Below, one piece after another: positions 42,568-54,142 of a stretch of DNA of 64,000 nt. Both the position numbers and the translations under genes were made by a program. How positions within the stretch are numbered: the stretch's first letter is position 1; each line of letters begins with the position of its first letter. Under the pieces are notes generated by a model. That model saw only the letters and a list, made by a program, of their open reading frames with translations, was not told the DNA's origin and searched no databases. Origin of the DNA: Castellaniella sp049673105 (lineage in GTDB: Bacteria > Pseudomonadota > Gammaproteobacteria > Burkholderiales > Burkholderiaceae_B); NCBI RefSeq assembly GCF_049673105.1, contig NZ_JBATXG010000020.1:62001-126000 (forward strand). The letters run 5' to 3'.

Positions 42568-43932
42568 TCAGGATCGAATCGCCGCTTTGGACGGCAGGAT
42601 CTGGATGCTGGGCGGCGCCGTGGTGTTCAGGGCGCGGACGTAGACCACCAGGGACCGCTTTTCCTCTGGCAGCGGGATCTCGATCTCGGTTTCAGGGCCA
42701 GGCAGCGTCAGGGTCAGCGTGTTGTTGCCGGGGTAAGGCACCTGCATCAGGTGGAAGTTGTGCGGCAGGGTCAGCCAGCTGCGCAGATCGGCTTGTGTGC
42801 TGGCCGCCTGGGCGATAGCTGCGGCCAGGCCCAGCCAGGGGTTCTGGTCATTGAGCTGTTTCTGCATCACGGTCTTGGCCGTGGCGCGGATGATCTCGCG
42901 CACCAGGATGGCATTGAAGCGCGTCTTGAATTCGCCCTTGATGATGGTATCCATGCTGGCCAGCGGCTGGCTTTGCTGGCGGCCGATGGCGATGTGGTCA
43001 TAGGCCGGGACGCCGTCTTCCAGCATGGGCAGGGCGATACCGGTGTAGTTCAGGGCGCCCGTGACCAGGAAGAGCGGCAGGTCGATGCGCAGTTCGCGTT
43101 TGGACGCGGCCATGCCGTTTTCAAAGACCACCCAGACGGCGGGTTTGAGCTTGCCGGGTTTGCGGGCCGAGGCCAGGTCGGCTTTGACCTGAGCGTGCTG
43201 GGTCAGGGCGAAGGCGCGTTCCAGGCTGGTCTTGGATTTGTCGAAGTCGGCTTTGCCTTCGCCGTTCAGCAGGAAGTACAGGCCGTGCAGGTACAGAGCA
43301 GCAGGATTGATGTAGCCCGCGTAGGGCGCCCATTGCTCGACGTCCACGCCGGCCTTTTCAAAGGCGGCGCCGGAACTGCTCAGGCTGCGGTTCACCAGAT
43401 CGGAATTCTCGCTGGAGGCGACCTCGTCTTTTTGTTTGGCGATTTCGGATTCGAAGTGTTCCGCCGCGCGGCGCTGGCGATCGTCGGTGCGGTTCCATTC
43501 GACGCGCGCATTGTCGTGATCGCCCAGCTGCCAGAAATTCAGGGCCTTGTAGGTGTTCAGCATCACCGTGTCATAGACATTGGGTGAGTAGGGCAGCATG
43601 TTGTCATTGGTGAGAACGGCGGCGACCTGTTGGCCGCCGCTGGCGACGGCGTTACGGGTGTCGTCGTCTTTCATCAGGTCTTCGGCGCCGTCCAGCATGG
43701 CGGTGGACCGTTCGCTGAGCGTGTTGTAGCGCAGCATGGTGCCGGCTTCCAGGGACCAGAGCAGGTCTTCGGGCTTGCCTTCTTTGTTCTGGTCGGATTG
43801 TTTGACGGCTCGCTCGGTGGCGGCGGGGATGTTGCCCGCCTGCAGTTCCAGCTTGTAGTTCTTGGTAGATTCAGGCGTGGCGCAGCCAGCTAGGGCAATG
43901 GCGCAGGCGCAGCTAATGAGCAGTCGGCGCAT
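42568..43932 (-). CDS. COG3014-type lipoprotein
   Basis: A 454-residue lipoprotein (lipobox LAGC, Cys17) of the COG3014 group, with no known activity. The helical first half looks TPR-like (DNARVEWNRTDDRQRRAAEHFESEIA split around 150-175, YLHGLYFLLNG near 225). It is usually found upstream of an LpoB-like gene, as here, so it probably acts in the same envelope process. I chose ATG 43932, with GAGAGGGG upstream, over a 48-residue-longer frame. First gene of the three-gene operon. Confidence 0.72.
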   Translation of the reverse strand: MRRLLISCACAIALAGCATPESTKNYKLELQAGNIPAATERAVKQSDQNKEGKPEDLLWSLEAGTMLRYNTLSERSTAMLDGAEDLMKDDDTRNAVASGGQQVAAVLTNDNMLPYSPNVYDTVMLNTYKALNFWQLGDHDNARVEWNRTDDRQRRAAEHFESEIAKQKDEVASSENSDLVNRSLSSSGAAFEKAGVDVEQWAPYAGYINPAALYLHGLYFLLNGEGKADFDKSKTSLERAFALTQHAQVKADLASARKPGKLKPAVWVVFENGMAASKRELRIDLPLFLVTGALNYTGIALPMLEDGVPAYDHIAIGRQQSQPLASMDTIIKGEFKTRFNAILVREIIRATAKTVMQKQLNDQNPWLGLAAAIAQAASTQADLRSWLTLPHNFHLMQVPYPGNNTLTLTLPGPETEIEIPLPEEKRSLVVYVRALNTTAPPSIQILPSKAAIRS

Positions 43933-44144
43933 GATGAGGTCCCCTCTCCAGGTATTGTGTGATTTATTTCTCTTAGGAGGAATGTGTCTCCAAGGTGAGC
44001 GATTGTCACATAATGTGTTCAAACCGGCAATATGTGTTTCTGGAATGAAAATTATGTGCGAAAAGAATACAGCCATATGGCCCGAGGGGAATCCCGGCAG
44101 GCGGCTGTAGAGCAGGTGCGGTCAGGCGGCCTGGCAGGCCGTGA

Positions 44145-44999
44145 TCAAGGCGCTGCGGAAGCGCCCAGGCTTGCTCGGGCGCGCTGCAGATCCCGGCAGA
44201 TTGCCTCTGCCGCGTCGATCAGCCTAGGGCCGGGGCGGTGCAGCCAATCGGGGTCGATGGCGTAAATGCGGCCCTGGCGGGCAGCGGTCAGGCCGTGTTC
44301 GGACCACCAGCGAGTGCGGGCTTCCAGGGTTTCACGGCCATAGGGCGACATGATCAGCACCTGGGGGTCCAGGTGCAGGACGGATTCCACGCTGACCTGG
44401 GGGGCGGCCACGCGGCTGTCGGCATAGGGATTGATGCCGCCGCAGCGGGCCAGCAGATCGTTAATCAAGGGATCGCGGCCCAGCGTGAACAGGGGGTCCG
44501 TGCTGATTTCGAGGAAGACGGTTTGCGCCGGCGGTGCCGCCGGCTGCAGGCGGTCGATGCGCTGCTGCAATGCTGCTGCAGCGGCATCGGCGTGGGCCTG
44601 TGTCCCCAGGCGCTGCCCCAGGGTGCGGATCAAGGCGGGAATCTCGTCCAGGGTGCCGGGGTTGGCGTACAGCAGGGGGATGTTCAGCGTTTGCAGGCGG
44701 CTGTCCAGCGCTCGGGTCGCCTCGGTCGGGTACCAGGCCACCACCAGAGTGGGTCGCAGGGCCAGGATGGATTCCTCGCTGGCCTGGATGCCGTCGCCGA
44801 TGCGCCGGATCTCGCGGGCCGCCGGCGGATAGTCGCTGTGCAAGACCGTGCCGACGATGTCGGCGCCGGCCCCCGCCGCGTAGACCAGTTCGGTCACGCT
44901 GGGGGCCAGGGTAATGACGCGGGGGGGCGGGTCGGCTGCCTGGGCTGCGCCGACGCACAGCCAGACAGCAGTCATCAGGCCCAGGACGCGCCAGCGCAT
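44145..44999 (-). CDS. btuF: Cobalamin-binding periplasmic protein (BtuF type)
   Basis: A 284-residue periplasmic binding protein of the BtuF/FepB family. After a signal peptide ending AQA (about 21) it has PRVITLAPSVTELVYAAGAG, VLHSDYPPAA and LRPTLVVAW, typical of B12-binding BtuF. It starts 3 bp after the btuB stop, so it should share the cobalamin riboswitch. The membrane and ATPase subunits BtuC and BtuD are not in the window. Confidence 0.88.
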   Translation of the reverse strand: MRWRVLGLMTAVWLCVGAAQAADPPPRVITLAPSVTELVYAAGAGADIVGTVLHSDYPPAAREIRRIGDGIQASEESILALRPTLVVAWYPTEATRALDSRLQTLNIPLLYANPGTLDEIPALIRTLGQRLGTQAHADAAAAALQQRIDRLQPAAPPAQTVFLEISTDPLFTLGRDPLINDLLARCGGINPYADSRVAAPQVSVESVLHLDPQVLIMSPYGRETLEARTRWWSEHGLTAARQGRIYAIDPDWLHRPGPRLIDAAEAICRDLQRARASLGASAAP

Positions 45000-45002
45000 G
45001 AT

Positions 45003-46910
45003 TTACATCCGCCAGGACAGATTGACGAACACGTTCGAACCCGGCGTGTTGTAGCCGTCCACCAGCACGTAGTCCTTGTCCAGCACGTTGTTCCAGCGCA
45101 CCTGCACACCCAGGGACTTGTTGAAGTCGTAGGCGGCGGTCAGGTTGACGAGGGAATAGCCGCCCAGGCGGTTGGTGTTGGCGAGTTCGGCGTACCGGTT
45201 GCCCGTGTACTGGTATTCAGCGCCTAACTTGAGAGCCTGGATGCGATGTTCGACGCCTAGATGGAAGACTTGGCGGGCTCTGTAGGGCAGCATCGAGCCT
45301 TCCCCCTGCTTTGGATCGTCGTTGCGCGGGTCGAGAAAGTCAGCGCTAGCGCGCAGGGTTGTGTTGCCAACATTGTGTTCTCCAGCCAGCGTCAGCCCAC
45401 GAATGGTGGCCTGATTAACATTCTGAATCGTCGTTTCGTAGAACCATGGCGCAGTTTCTGTAGTGGTGGTGGCGATCAGGTTGCGGACCTTGTTTGTAAA
45501 AACGGTCATCTTGATCCGCGTGTCTTCCGCATGAAATTGAACATGACCTTCGATATTTCTGGATTTTTCGGGTTTCAGATCAGGATTGCCACCATAGGAT
45601 CCCCATGCTGAAGTTTCAAAAGGCCAGTAAAGATCATTGAACGTCGGTGCATGAAAGCCGGTGTTGCCTGCGACCCCGATTTGCCACGAGTCTGTGAGAT
45701 CGAAATCCAGTCCTAGGCTGCCGGTCGTCTGGTTGCCGTAGCCGGAGATGTTGTCATTACGTACGCTGGCCTGGGTGTGCAGACGGTTGATCTTGCCTTT
45801 ATAGATCAGCGCCGCAGCGTTCGTGTCGCGAGCATCCTGATCGAATCGTGTGGTCGTGGCTTGAACGCGCTCTTCCTGGCGTTCTAGCAGAACGGAAATC
45901 CGGTGGTCGGTGTGCGGCTTGAAGGAGTTAGTCCAGGTGTAATGGCGTTTGAACGAATTGAACACACTGGATGAGTCGCTGCGGTTGTCGCTGCTATCTT
46001 TGGTGAAACCGAAACGCAGGTCGCTTTCCCACCAATCTGTGATCTTGTCCATGCTGGTCAGGCTGTAGGCTTGTTGGCGGTTGATAGCGTAGCTGTTGGG
46101 GTAGCGTGTGAATTCATTGTCATAGTCACCATCGATATAACCGTTGTAGGCGGTCAATCCGATGCGGTGGCCCTCGGCCCAGCGATAACCCAGGGTTCCA
46201 GAGACAGCATGGCTGCGGTACCCATCCTTGTCCGGATAGTGGCCTGCGATGGTGCTATTGTTCGCTTTACGTTGACGCAAGGCATCAAACCCCTTGCTCT
46301 TCTCTGCACTGCTTGAAAAGCTGTAATCCCATCCTTGGGCTGCGCCCGACAGACCCATGCTGGACTTGGCGGTTTCATAGGTGCCATAGCCGATATTCGC
46401 CCAGGCCGACAGGGGACGGTCCTGCTCGCCTTTCTTGGTAATAATGTTGACTACGCCGCCGATGGCGTCCGAGCCATACAAGCTGCTGGCTGCGCCACGC
46501 AGGATTTCGATGCGCTCGACCATGGCCGGGTCGATAGCGGGGAACTGCACACTGCCCGAAGTCGAGCCGTTGATCCTCATGCCGTCGATCAGCACCAGCG
46601 TGTGATTGGCGTTTGCGCCGCGAATGAACAGGCTGCTCACCGTCTGCGGACCGCCGTTCGAGGTGAACTGCACCCCAGGCGCCCGTCCGATGATCTCGGC
46701 GATGCTGTCGCCGCGCGCCTGGGCCAGTTCTTTCGGACCGATCACCGTGACGTCGCCGATGGCATCGGACAAGGGTTCGGCGCTGCGGCTGGGTGTGACG
46801 ACGATATCCTGCAGCGTCGGGACGGCGGCAGGGTTGGATTGAGCCGTGGCGGCCAAGGAGGAAAGAGAGATGGCGACGGCAAGCGCGCGCCGGGGGAGGG
46901 GGTGAGTCAT
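45003..46910 (-). CDS. btuB: TonB-dependent cobalamin receptor
   Basis: An outer-membrane receptor of 635 residues: signal peptide (to about 24), TonB box region LQDIVVTPS, plug domain with DVTVIGPKELAQARGDS, SLFIRGANANHTLVLIDGMR split around 94-113 and IEILRGAASSLYGSDAIGGV near 132-151, then a barrel ending in an aromatic-type terminus (FVNLSWRM). The cobalamin riboswitch upstream and btuF downstream identify the ligand. The barrel-coding stretch about 45.3-46.4 kb looks richer in A and T than its neighbours, mainly in loop regions. I chose ATG 46910. Confidence 0.92.
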   Translation of the reverse strand: MTHPLPRRALAVAISLSSLAATAQSNPAAVPTLQDIVVTPSRSAEPLSDAIGDVTVIGPKELAQARGDSIAEIIGRAPGVQFTSNGGPQTVSSLFIRGANANHTLVLIDGMRINGSTSGSVQFPAIDPAMVERIEILRGAASSLYGSDAIGGVVNIITKKGEQDRPLSAWANIGYGTYETAKSSMGLSGAAQGWDYSFSSSAEKSKGFDALRQRKANNSTIAGHYPDKDGYRSHAVSGTLGYRWAEGHRIGLTAYNGYIDGDYDNEFTRYPNSYAINRQQAYSLTSMDKITDWWESDLRFGFTKDSSDNRSDSSSVFNSFKRHYTWTNSFKPHTDHRISVLLERQEERVQATTTRFDQDARDTNAAALIYKGKINRLHTQASVRNDNISGYGNQTTGSLGLDFDLTDSWQIGVAGNTGFHAPTFNDLYWPFETSAWGSYGGNPDLKPEKSRNIEGHVQFHAEDTRIKMTVFTNKVRNLIATTTTETAPWFYETTIQNVNQATIRGLTLAGEHNVGNTTLRASADFLDPRNDDPKQGEGSMLPYRARQVFHLGVEHRIQALKLGAEYQYTGNRYAELANTNRLGGYSLVNLTAAYDFNKSLGVQVRWNNVLDKDYVLVDGYNTPGSNVFVNLSWRM

Positions 46911-47029
46911 GACAAGCCCTGTGTGGCGCGCGTCCCCGCACACCGGAATAATCAACACCCGCAGGCCGTGATGGATTCACCCGGATCAGTCGTCGGGCGC
47001 GGCAGGCAGGCAATCAGGAGGTTGAATCA

Positions 47030-47172
47030 GGCCGGTATCGGGCTGGCGCGGGCCGGGCCGAAGGCCTGGCGGGTGCGCGCACCGTTGCGGGGGCAGCACA
47101 GCTGGGTTCGCGGGCGAACCGTCTGTTTCCCGTTTGGATGCCGGGGCGCGGATGAGCGCCGGGGCATACCTG
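47030..47172 (-). ncRNA. Cobalamin (AdoCbl-type) riboswitch
   Basis: On the minus strand the leader has ACGGGAAACAGACGGTTCGC, the invariant core GCTGCCCCCGCAACGG and the closing AGCCCGATACCGGCC element in the usual order and spacing. Boundaries are approximate. It should repress btuB-btuF when B12 is abundant. The 120 bases between it and btuB can carry the expression platform. Confidence 0.88.
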
Positions 47173-47183
47173 TTTCGACCGGT

Positions 47184-47189
47184 ATTATA
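47184..47189 (-). promoter_or_regulatory. -10 element of the riboswitch promoter
   Basis: A perfect TATAAT on the minus strand about 12 bases before the riboswitch. No good -35 hexamer lies at 16-18 bp. Confidence 0.45.
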
Positions 47190-47262
47190 AGGGCCTTTCG
47201 CGCAAGATTTTGTTGCTTGTTTTCGCCTGCCTTGGCCGGCCAGCCGCTTTATTGGACGCTTG

Positions 47263-48315
47263 ATGTCGATGGATGCTGAATTGCCCCCCATCGTCCCGAT
47301 CCGGGATGAAACCCTGTCTCTGCGCTTGCAACAGCGCATCGATCTGAAGACCAAGCCGCGCGGTAGCCTGGGACGGCTGGAATCGCTGGCGCACCAGATC
47401 GGCCTGATCCGCGGCACGGTGTCGCCGCGCTTGTCGCCGCCGACCGTGTTTGTGTTTGCCGCCGATCATGGCGTGGCCGCCGAAGGCGTGTCGGCCTATC
47501 TCCAGGAAGTCACCTGGCAGATGGTGGAAAACTTTTTGGCGGGCGGCGCGGCCATCACGGTGCTGGCGCGCCAGCAAGATGTGGCGCTGCGCATCGTCGA
47601 TGCCGGCGTCAAGCACGATTTCGGCAGCCGCGCCGGGCTGATCGACCGCAAGATCCGGGCGGGCAGCGGCAATCTGGCGATCGAACCCGCCATGACGGCG
47701 CAGGAATGCCGCCAGGCCCTGCGGGCGGGCATGGATCTGATGGCCGATGTGGATAGCGACGTGATCGGTTTTGGCGAGATGGGCATCGCCAACACCACGC
47801 CTGCCGCCGCGCTGATGCATGCCTTGACCGGCATTTCTGTCGCCGATTGCGTCGGGGCGGGCACGGGAGTGGATGCCCAGGGCATGGCACGCAAGATCCG
47901 CGTGATCCAACACGCCATGCAGCGGCATGCCGGGGCGCAGACGCCGCTGGATGTGCTGGCGGCGCTGGGCGGTTTGGAAATCGCCATGATGACGGGCGCC
48001 ATGCTGGGCGCCGCGTCTCGTCGTCGAGTACTGCTGATCGATGGTTTCATCGCTACGTCCGCCCTGCTGGTGGCCGCCCGCCTGGCCCCCGCCATTCTGG
48101 ATTACTGCGTGTTCTGCCACCAGTCCGATGAAAGAGGCCATGCCCGCATGCTTCAGGCGCTGGGTGCCCGGCCTTTGCTGGACATGGGCTTGCGGCTGGG
48201 CGAGGGCACCGGCTGCGTGCTGGCCTGGCCTCTGGTGCAGGCGGCGGCTGCCTTTCTGTGCGACATGGCCAGTTTCGAAGAGGCGGGGGTCAGTGATAGA
48301 GGGGATGAGCGATGA
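47263..48315 (+). CDS. cobT: Nicotinate-nucleotide-dimethylbenzimidazole phosphoribosyltransferase
   Basis: CobT makes alpha-ribazole 5'-phosphate, the lower-ligand precursor of cobalamin. The 350-residue protein shows KTKPRGSLGRLE near 29-40, FAADHGVAAEGVS near 64-76, GEMGIANTTPAAAL near 171-184 and the catalytic glutamate in LRLGEGTGCVLA (Glu314). The ATG at 47263 is preferred over an in-frame TTG at 47260; ATG 47269 is also possible. It is divergent from the riboswitch-btuB unit and overlaps cobS by 4 bp. Confidence 0.95.
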   Translation: MSMDAELPPIVPIRDETLSLRLQQRIDLKTKPRGSLGRLESLAHQIGLIRGTVSPRLSPPTVFVFAADHGVAAEGVSAYLQEVTWQMVENFLAGGAAITVLARQQDVALRIVDAGVKHDFGSRAGLIDRKIRAGSGNLAIEPAMTAQECRQALRAGMDLMADVDSDVIGFGEMGIANTTPAAALMHALTGISVADCVGAGTGVDAQGMARKIRVIQHAMQRHAGAQTPLDVLAALGGLEIAMMTGAMLGAASRRRVLLIDGFIATSALLVAARLAPAILDYCVFCHQSDERGHARMLQALGARPLLDMGLRLGEGTGCVLAWPLVQAAAAFLCDMASFEEAGVSDRGDER

Positions 48316-49133
48316 GCTGCTTCCGGCCTGTCTGGAACTCGCGGCGCGCATCTGCATCCGAGCGCTGGCGACATGAAATCCGCCTGTTCTTCACGGCCCT
48401 GCAGTTTTTCACGCGCCTGCCGGTCCCGGCCTGGGTGGGTTTCAAGCCGGCCTGGCTGCAGCATTGCACCCGCTATTACCCGCTGGTGGGGTGGGTGGCG
48501 GGGGGCGTGGCGGCGCTGGTGTATGCGCTGGCGCAGGCGGTCTGGCCGCAGCCCGTCGCAGTGCTGCTGTCCATGGCCGCCGGGCTGGTGCTGACCGGTG
48601 CCTTTCACGAGGATGGTTTCGCGGATGTCTGCGACGGTCTGGGCGGCGCGGTGTCAAAGGACCGCGCCCTGGACATCATGAAAGATTCCCGTCTGGGCAC
48701 GTATGGCGTGGCGGGCCTTGGCCTGATGCTGGCGCTGAAATTTGCCGCCTTGAACGCCATGCCGCCGTCCGGGGTGGTGGGGGCTTTATTGCTGGCGCAT
48801 CCCGCCTCGCGGCTGGGATCTGCGCTGCTGATCTGGCGGATGCGTTACGCCAGAGAAGAGGGCAAGGCGAAACCGCTAGGCCGCCGCATGCGCAATCAAG
48901 AATTCGCCGTGGCAGCCATCTGCGGCGGTCTGCCGGCGGGGCTGATGATCGTCTTCGGCCTGTTGCCTCTGGCGGGGGTGGTGTGGGCGGCGATGGGCCT
49001 GTTGACAGGCACTGCCTGGATCGCGTGGGTGTTGCAGCGACGACTGGGCGGCTACACCGGCGATGGCCTGGGTGCTGCGCAGCAGTTGAGTGAACTGGGC
49101 TGTTATCTGGGTTTGCTGCTGATCGTGACGTGA
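48312..49133 (+). CDS. cobS: Adenosylcobinamide-GDP ribazoletransferase (cobalamin synthase)
   Basis: CobS joins adenosylcobinamide-GDP with alpha-ribazole (phosphate) in the inner membrane. The 273-residue protein has about six membrane segments, FFTALQFFTRLPVP near 26-39, the family signature TGAFHEDGFADVCDGLGG near 95-112 and MKDSRLGTYGV near 123-133. It overlaps cobT by ATGA. A 10-bp hairpin follows 4 bases after the stop. CobU/CobP is not nearby. Confidence 0.94.
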   Translation: MSCFRPVWNSRRASASERWRHEIRLFFTALQFFTRLPVPAWVGFKPAWLQHCTRYYPLVGWVAGGVAALVYALAQAVWPQPVAVLLSMAAGLVLTGAFHEDGFADVCDGLGGAVSKDRALDIMKDSRLGTYGVAGLGLMLALKFAALNAMPPSGVVGALLLAHPASRLGSALLIWRMRYAREEGKAKPLGRRMRNQEFAVAAICGGLPAGLMIVFGLLPLAGVVWAAMGLLTGTAWIAWVLQRRLGGYTGDGLGAAQQLSELGCYLGLLLIVT

Positions 49134-49136
49134 CAG

Positions 49137-49164
49137 CCAGCCGTCTGTCGATGAAGACGGCTGG
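49137..49164 (+). terminator. 10-bp hairpin after cobS
   Basis: CCAGCCGTCT and its exact complement around an 8-nt loop, immediately after cobS; no T-tract. Confidence 0.45.
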
Positions 49165-49176
49165 TGTGGCGAGACG

Positions 49177-49195
49177 GCGGCGTGCGAGACGCCGC
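49177..49195 (-). terminator. 7-bp hairpin after the 51-residue ORF
   Basis: GCGGCGT and its complement around CTCGC (minus strand), 6 bases after the stop of the small ORF; no T-tract. Confidence 0.4.
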
Positions 49196-49201
49196 AGTCA
49201 A

Positions 49202-49357
49202 TCAGGCTTGGGGGGCCGGCTGTCTGGCGCCGAACAGCATGTCCAGCATGCGTGCAATCGGGCTTTGTTGCGGGCGATTGGCGCGAGCGGCCAGTTCTTC
49301 CGCCAGCAGGCGCTCGTAAGCTTGATTGACGGGGTAGTTCGAAAAAGGTGCCAACAT
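49202..49357 (-). CDS. Small hypothetical protein, 51 residues
   Basis: A 51-residue ORF, ATG 49357 to TGA 49202, that I do not recognise. It starts MLAPFSNYPVNQAYERLLAE, has a basic centre (LAARANRPQQSPIARMLDML) and ends QPAPQA; no membrane segment or signal peptide. The case for a real gene is a strong AAGGAG 7 bases before the ATG, a TGGATA-N17-TATACT promoter about 70 bases upstream covered by a perfect palindrome, and a hairpin right after the stop. It lies between cobS and the cobC-like gene, facing cobS. A small regulatory or stress protein is possible; nothing in the sequence names a function. Confidence 0.65.
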   Translation of the reverse strand: MLAPFSNYPVNQAYERLLAEELAARANRPQQSPIARMLDMLFGARQPAPQA

Positions 49358-49410
49358 TGCTGCTCTCCTTCTTTATGATTGCTTGTCGTTTGGCAAGTAG
49401 AGCGTAACCC

Positions 49411-49455
49411 TACTAGGGATAACCCTAGTATAAAACATGATCAATGAAATATCCA
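49411..49455 (-). promoter_or_regulatory. Promoter of the 51-residue ORF with overlapping palindromic operator
   Basis: The palindrome TACTAGGGATAACCCTAGTA (49411-49430; 8-bp arms) overlaps the -10 TATACT (49427-49432, minus strand); a -35-like TGGATA lies at 49450-49455 with 17 bp between. A repressor bound here would block the promoter. Confidence 0.55.
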
Positions 49456-49541
49456 GTTTCTGGTTTATCGTGGCGCCCAACAACATCGATAGGTTTATGG
49501 TGATGACGCGACTCGCTGTCCAGCCGGTGTTCAAGTTGCTG

Positions 49542-49581
49542 TACCTGGATGCGTTGACCGTGCTGTCAGCGCATCCAGGTA
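49542..49581 (+). other. Long perfect hairpin in the leader of the cobC-like gene
   Basis: TACCTGGATGCG pairs exactly with CGCATCCAGGTA; a G-U wobble and four more pairs (TGAC/GTCA) extend the stem to about 17 bp with a CGTGCT loop. It ends 19 bases before the ATG at 49601. Could be a leader structure, or a terminator/insulator. Apart from this and the small ORF promoter, 49358-49600 shows no gene. Confidence 0.55.
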
Positions 49582-49600
49582 TCGCAGCGGAGCATGCTCC

Positions 49601-50215
49601 ATGCGTCTGCTGCTGATCCGCCATACCGCGCCCGATATCGCAGCCGGCATGTGCTACGGTCGCCTGGACGTGCCTGCGCTTCCCGCCGAACGCGATGCCT
49701 GGTTGGCCGACTGGGACGCAGGCCGCCATCCCGGACAGCCTTGGTCTGACTACCAACGTCTGGTCTGCAGTCCAGCCCGCCGCTGCCGGTCCCTGGCCAC
49801 CGCCTTGTCGCGGCGGCTGGTTCTGCCGCTGAATAGCGACCCCGCCTGGCAGGAAATGGACTTCGGCGCCTGGGAAGGCCAGTCCTGGGACGCCATAGCC
49901 CGATCTGCCATCAACGCCTGGGCCGCCGATCCACTGGACTATGCCCCCGGCGCAGGCGAATCCGTCCGCGCCATGATGCAGCGCGTCCTGACAGCCCACA
50001 AAGCCTGGCGCCAGCTGGAGCAAGACACGATTCTGGTCACACATGGCGGCGTCATCCGCCTATTGCAGGCCTGGCACGCCGCCCGGCCCGCCGACGACTT
50101 GCCGCCAGATCCCGCCACCCTGCGATCCGCCTGCCAGCAGGCACTAACGCTACCCACCCCGATGCCGGGCAGCCAGGTGCTTCTGCAGTGGAAAAGGTTC
50201 CCTTCCGAGCCTTGA
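49601..50215 (+). CDS. cobC: Histidine phosphatase, probable alpha-ribazole phosphatase
   Basis: A 204-residue histidine (phosphoglycerate-mutase-like) phosphatase. The catalytic RHT motif is at LIRHTAPD (His8), with CSPARRCRSLA near 57-67, EMDFGAWEGQSW near 84-95 and VTHGGVIR near 146-153. Position downstream of cobT-cobS makes alpha-ribazole 5'-phosphate dephosphorylation likely, but the family is broad. CGGAG precedes the ATG by 8 bases. A strong hairpin lies in the leader. Confidence 0.82.
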   Translation: MRLLLIRHTAPDIAAGMCYGRLDVPALPAERDAWLADWDAGRHPGQPWSDYQRLVCSPARRCRSLATALSRRLVLPLNSDPAWQEMDFGAWEGQSWDAIARSAINAWAADPLDYAPGAGESVRAMMQRVLTAHKAWRQLEQDTILVTHGGVIRLLQAWHAARPADDLPPDPATLRSACQQALTLPTPMPGSQVLLQWKRFPSEP

Positions 50216-50258
50216 TGCAAGAGGCCGGGTAATAGAGATCTAAACCGTCAGCGATACA

Positions 50259-54065
<3,807 letters not shown>

Positions 54066-54080
54066 CCCCGGCAGCCCGAT

Positions 54081-54117
54081 TGCAGCGGCAGGCGGCAGGG
54101 GGATGCCTGCCGCTGCA
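54081..54117 (+). terminator. 13-bp hairpin after metH
   Basis: TGCAGCGGCAGGC and its exact complement around an 11-nt loop, 15 bases after the metH stop, without a T-tract. Confidence 0.5.
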
Positions 54118-54142
54118 GGGTCCCGGCGCTCGGGGGCCGCGC

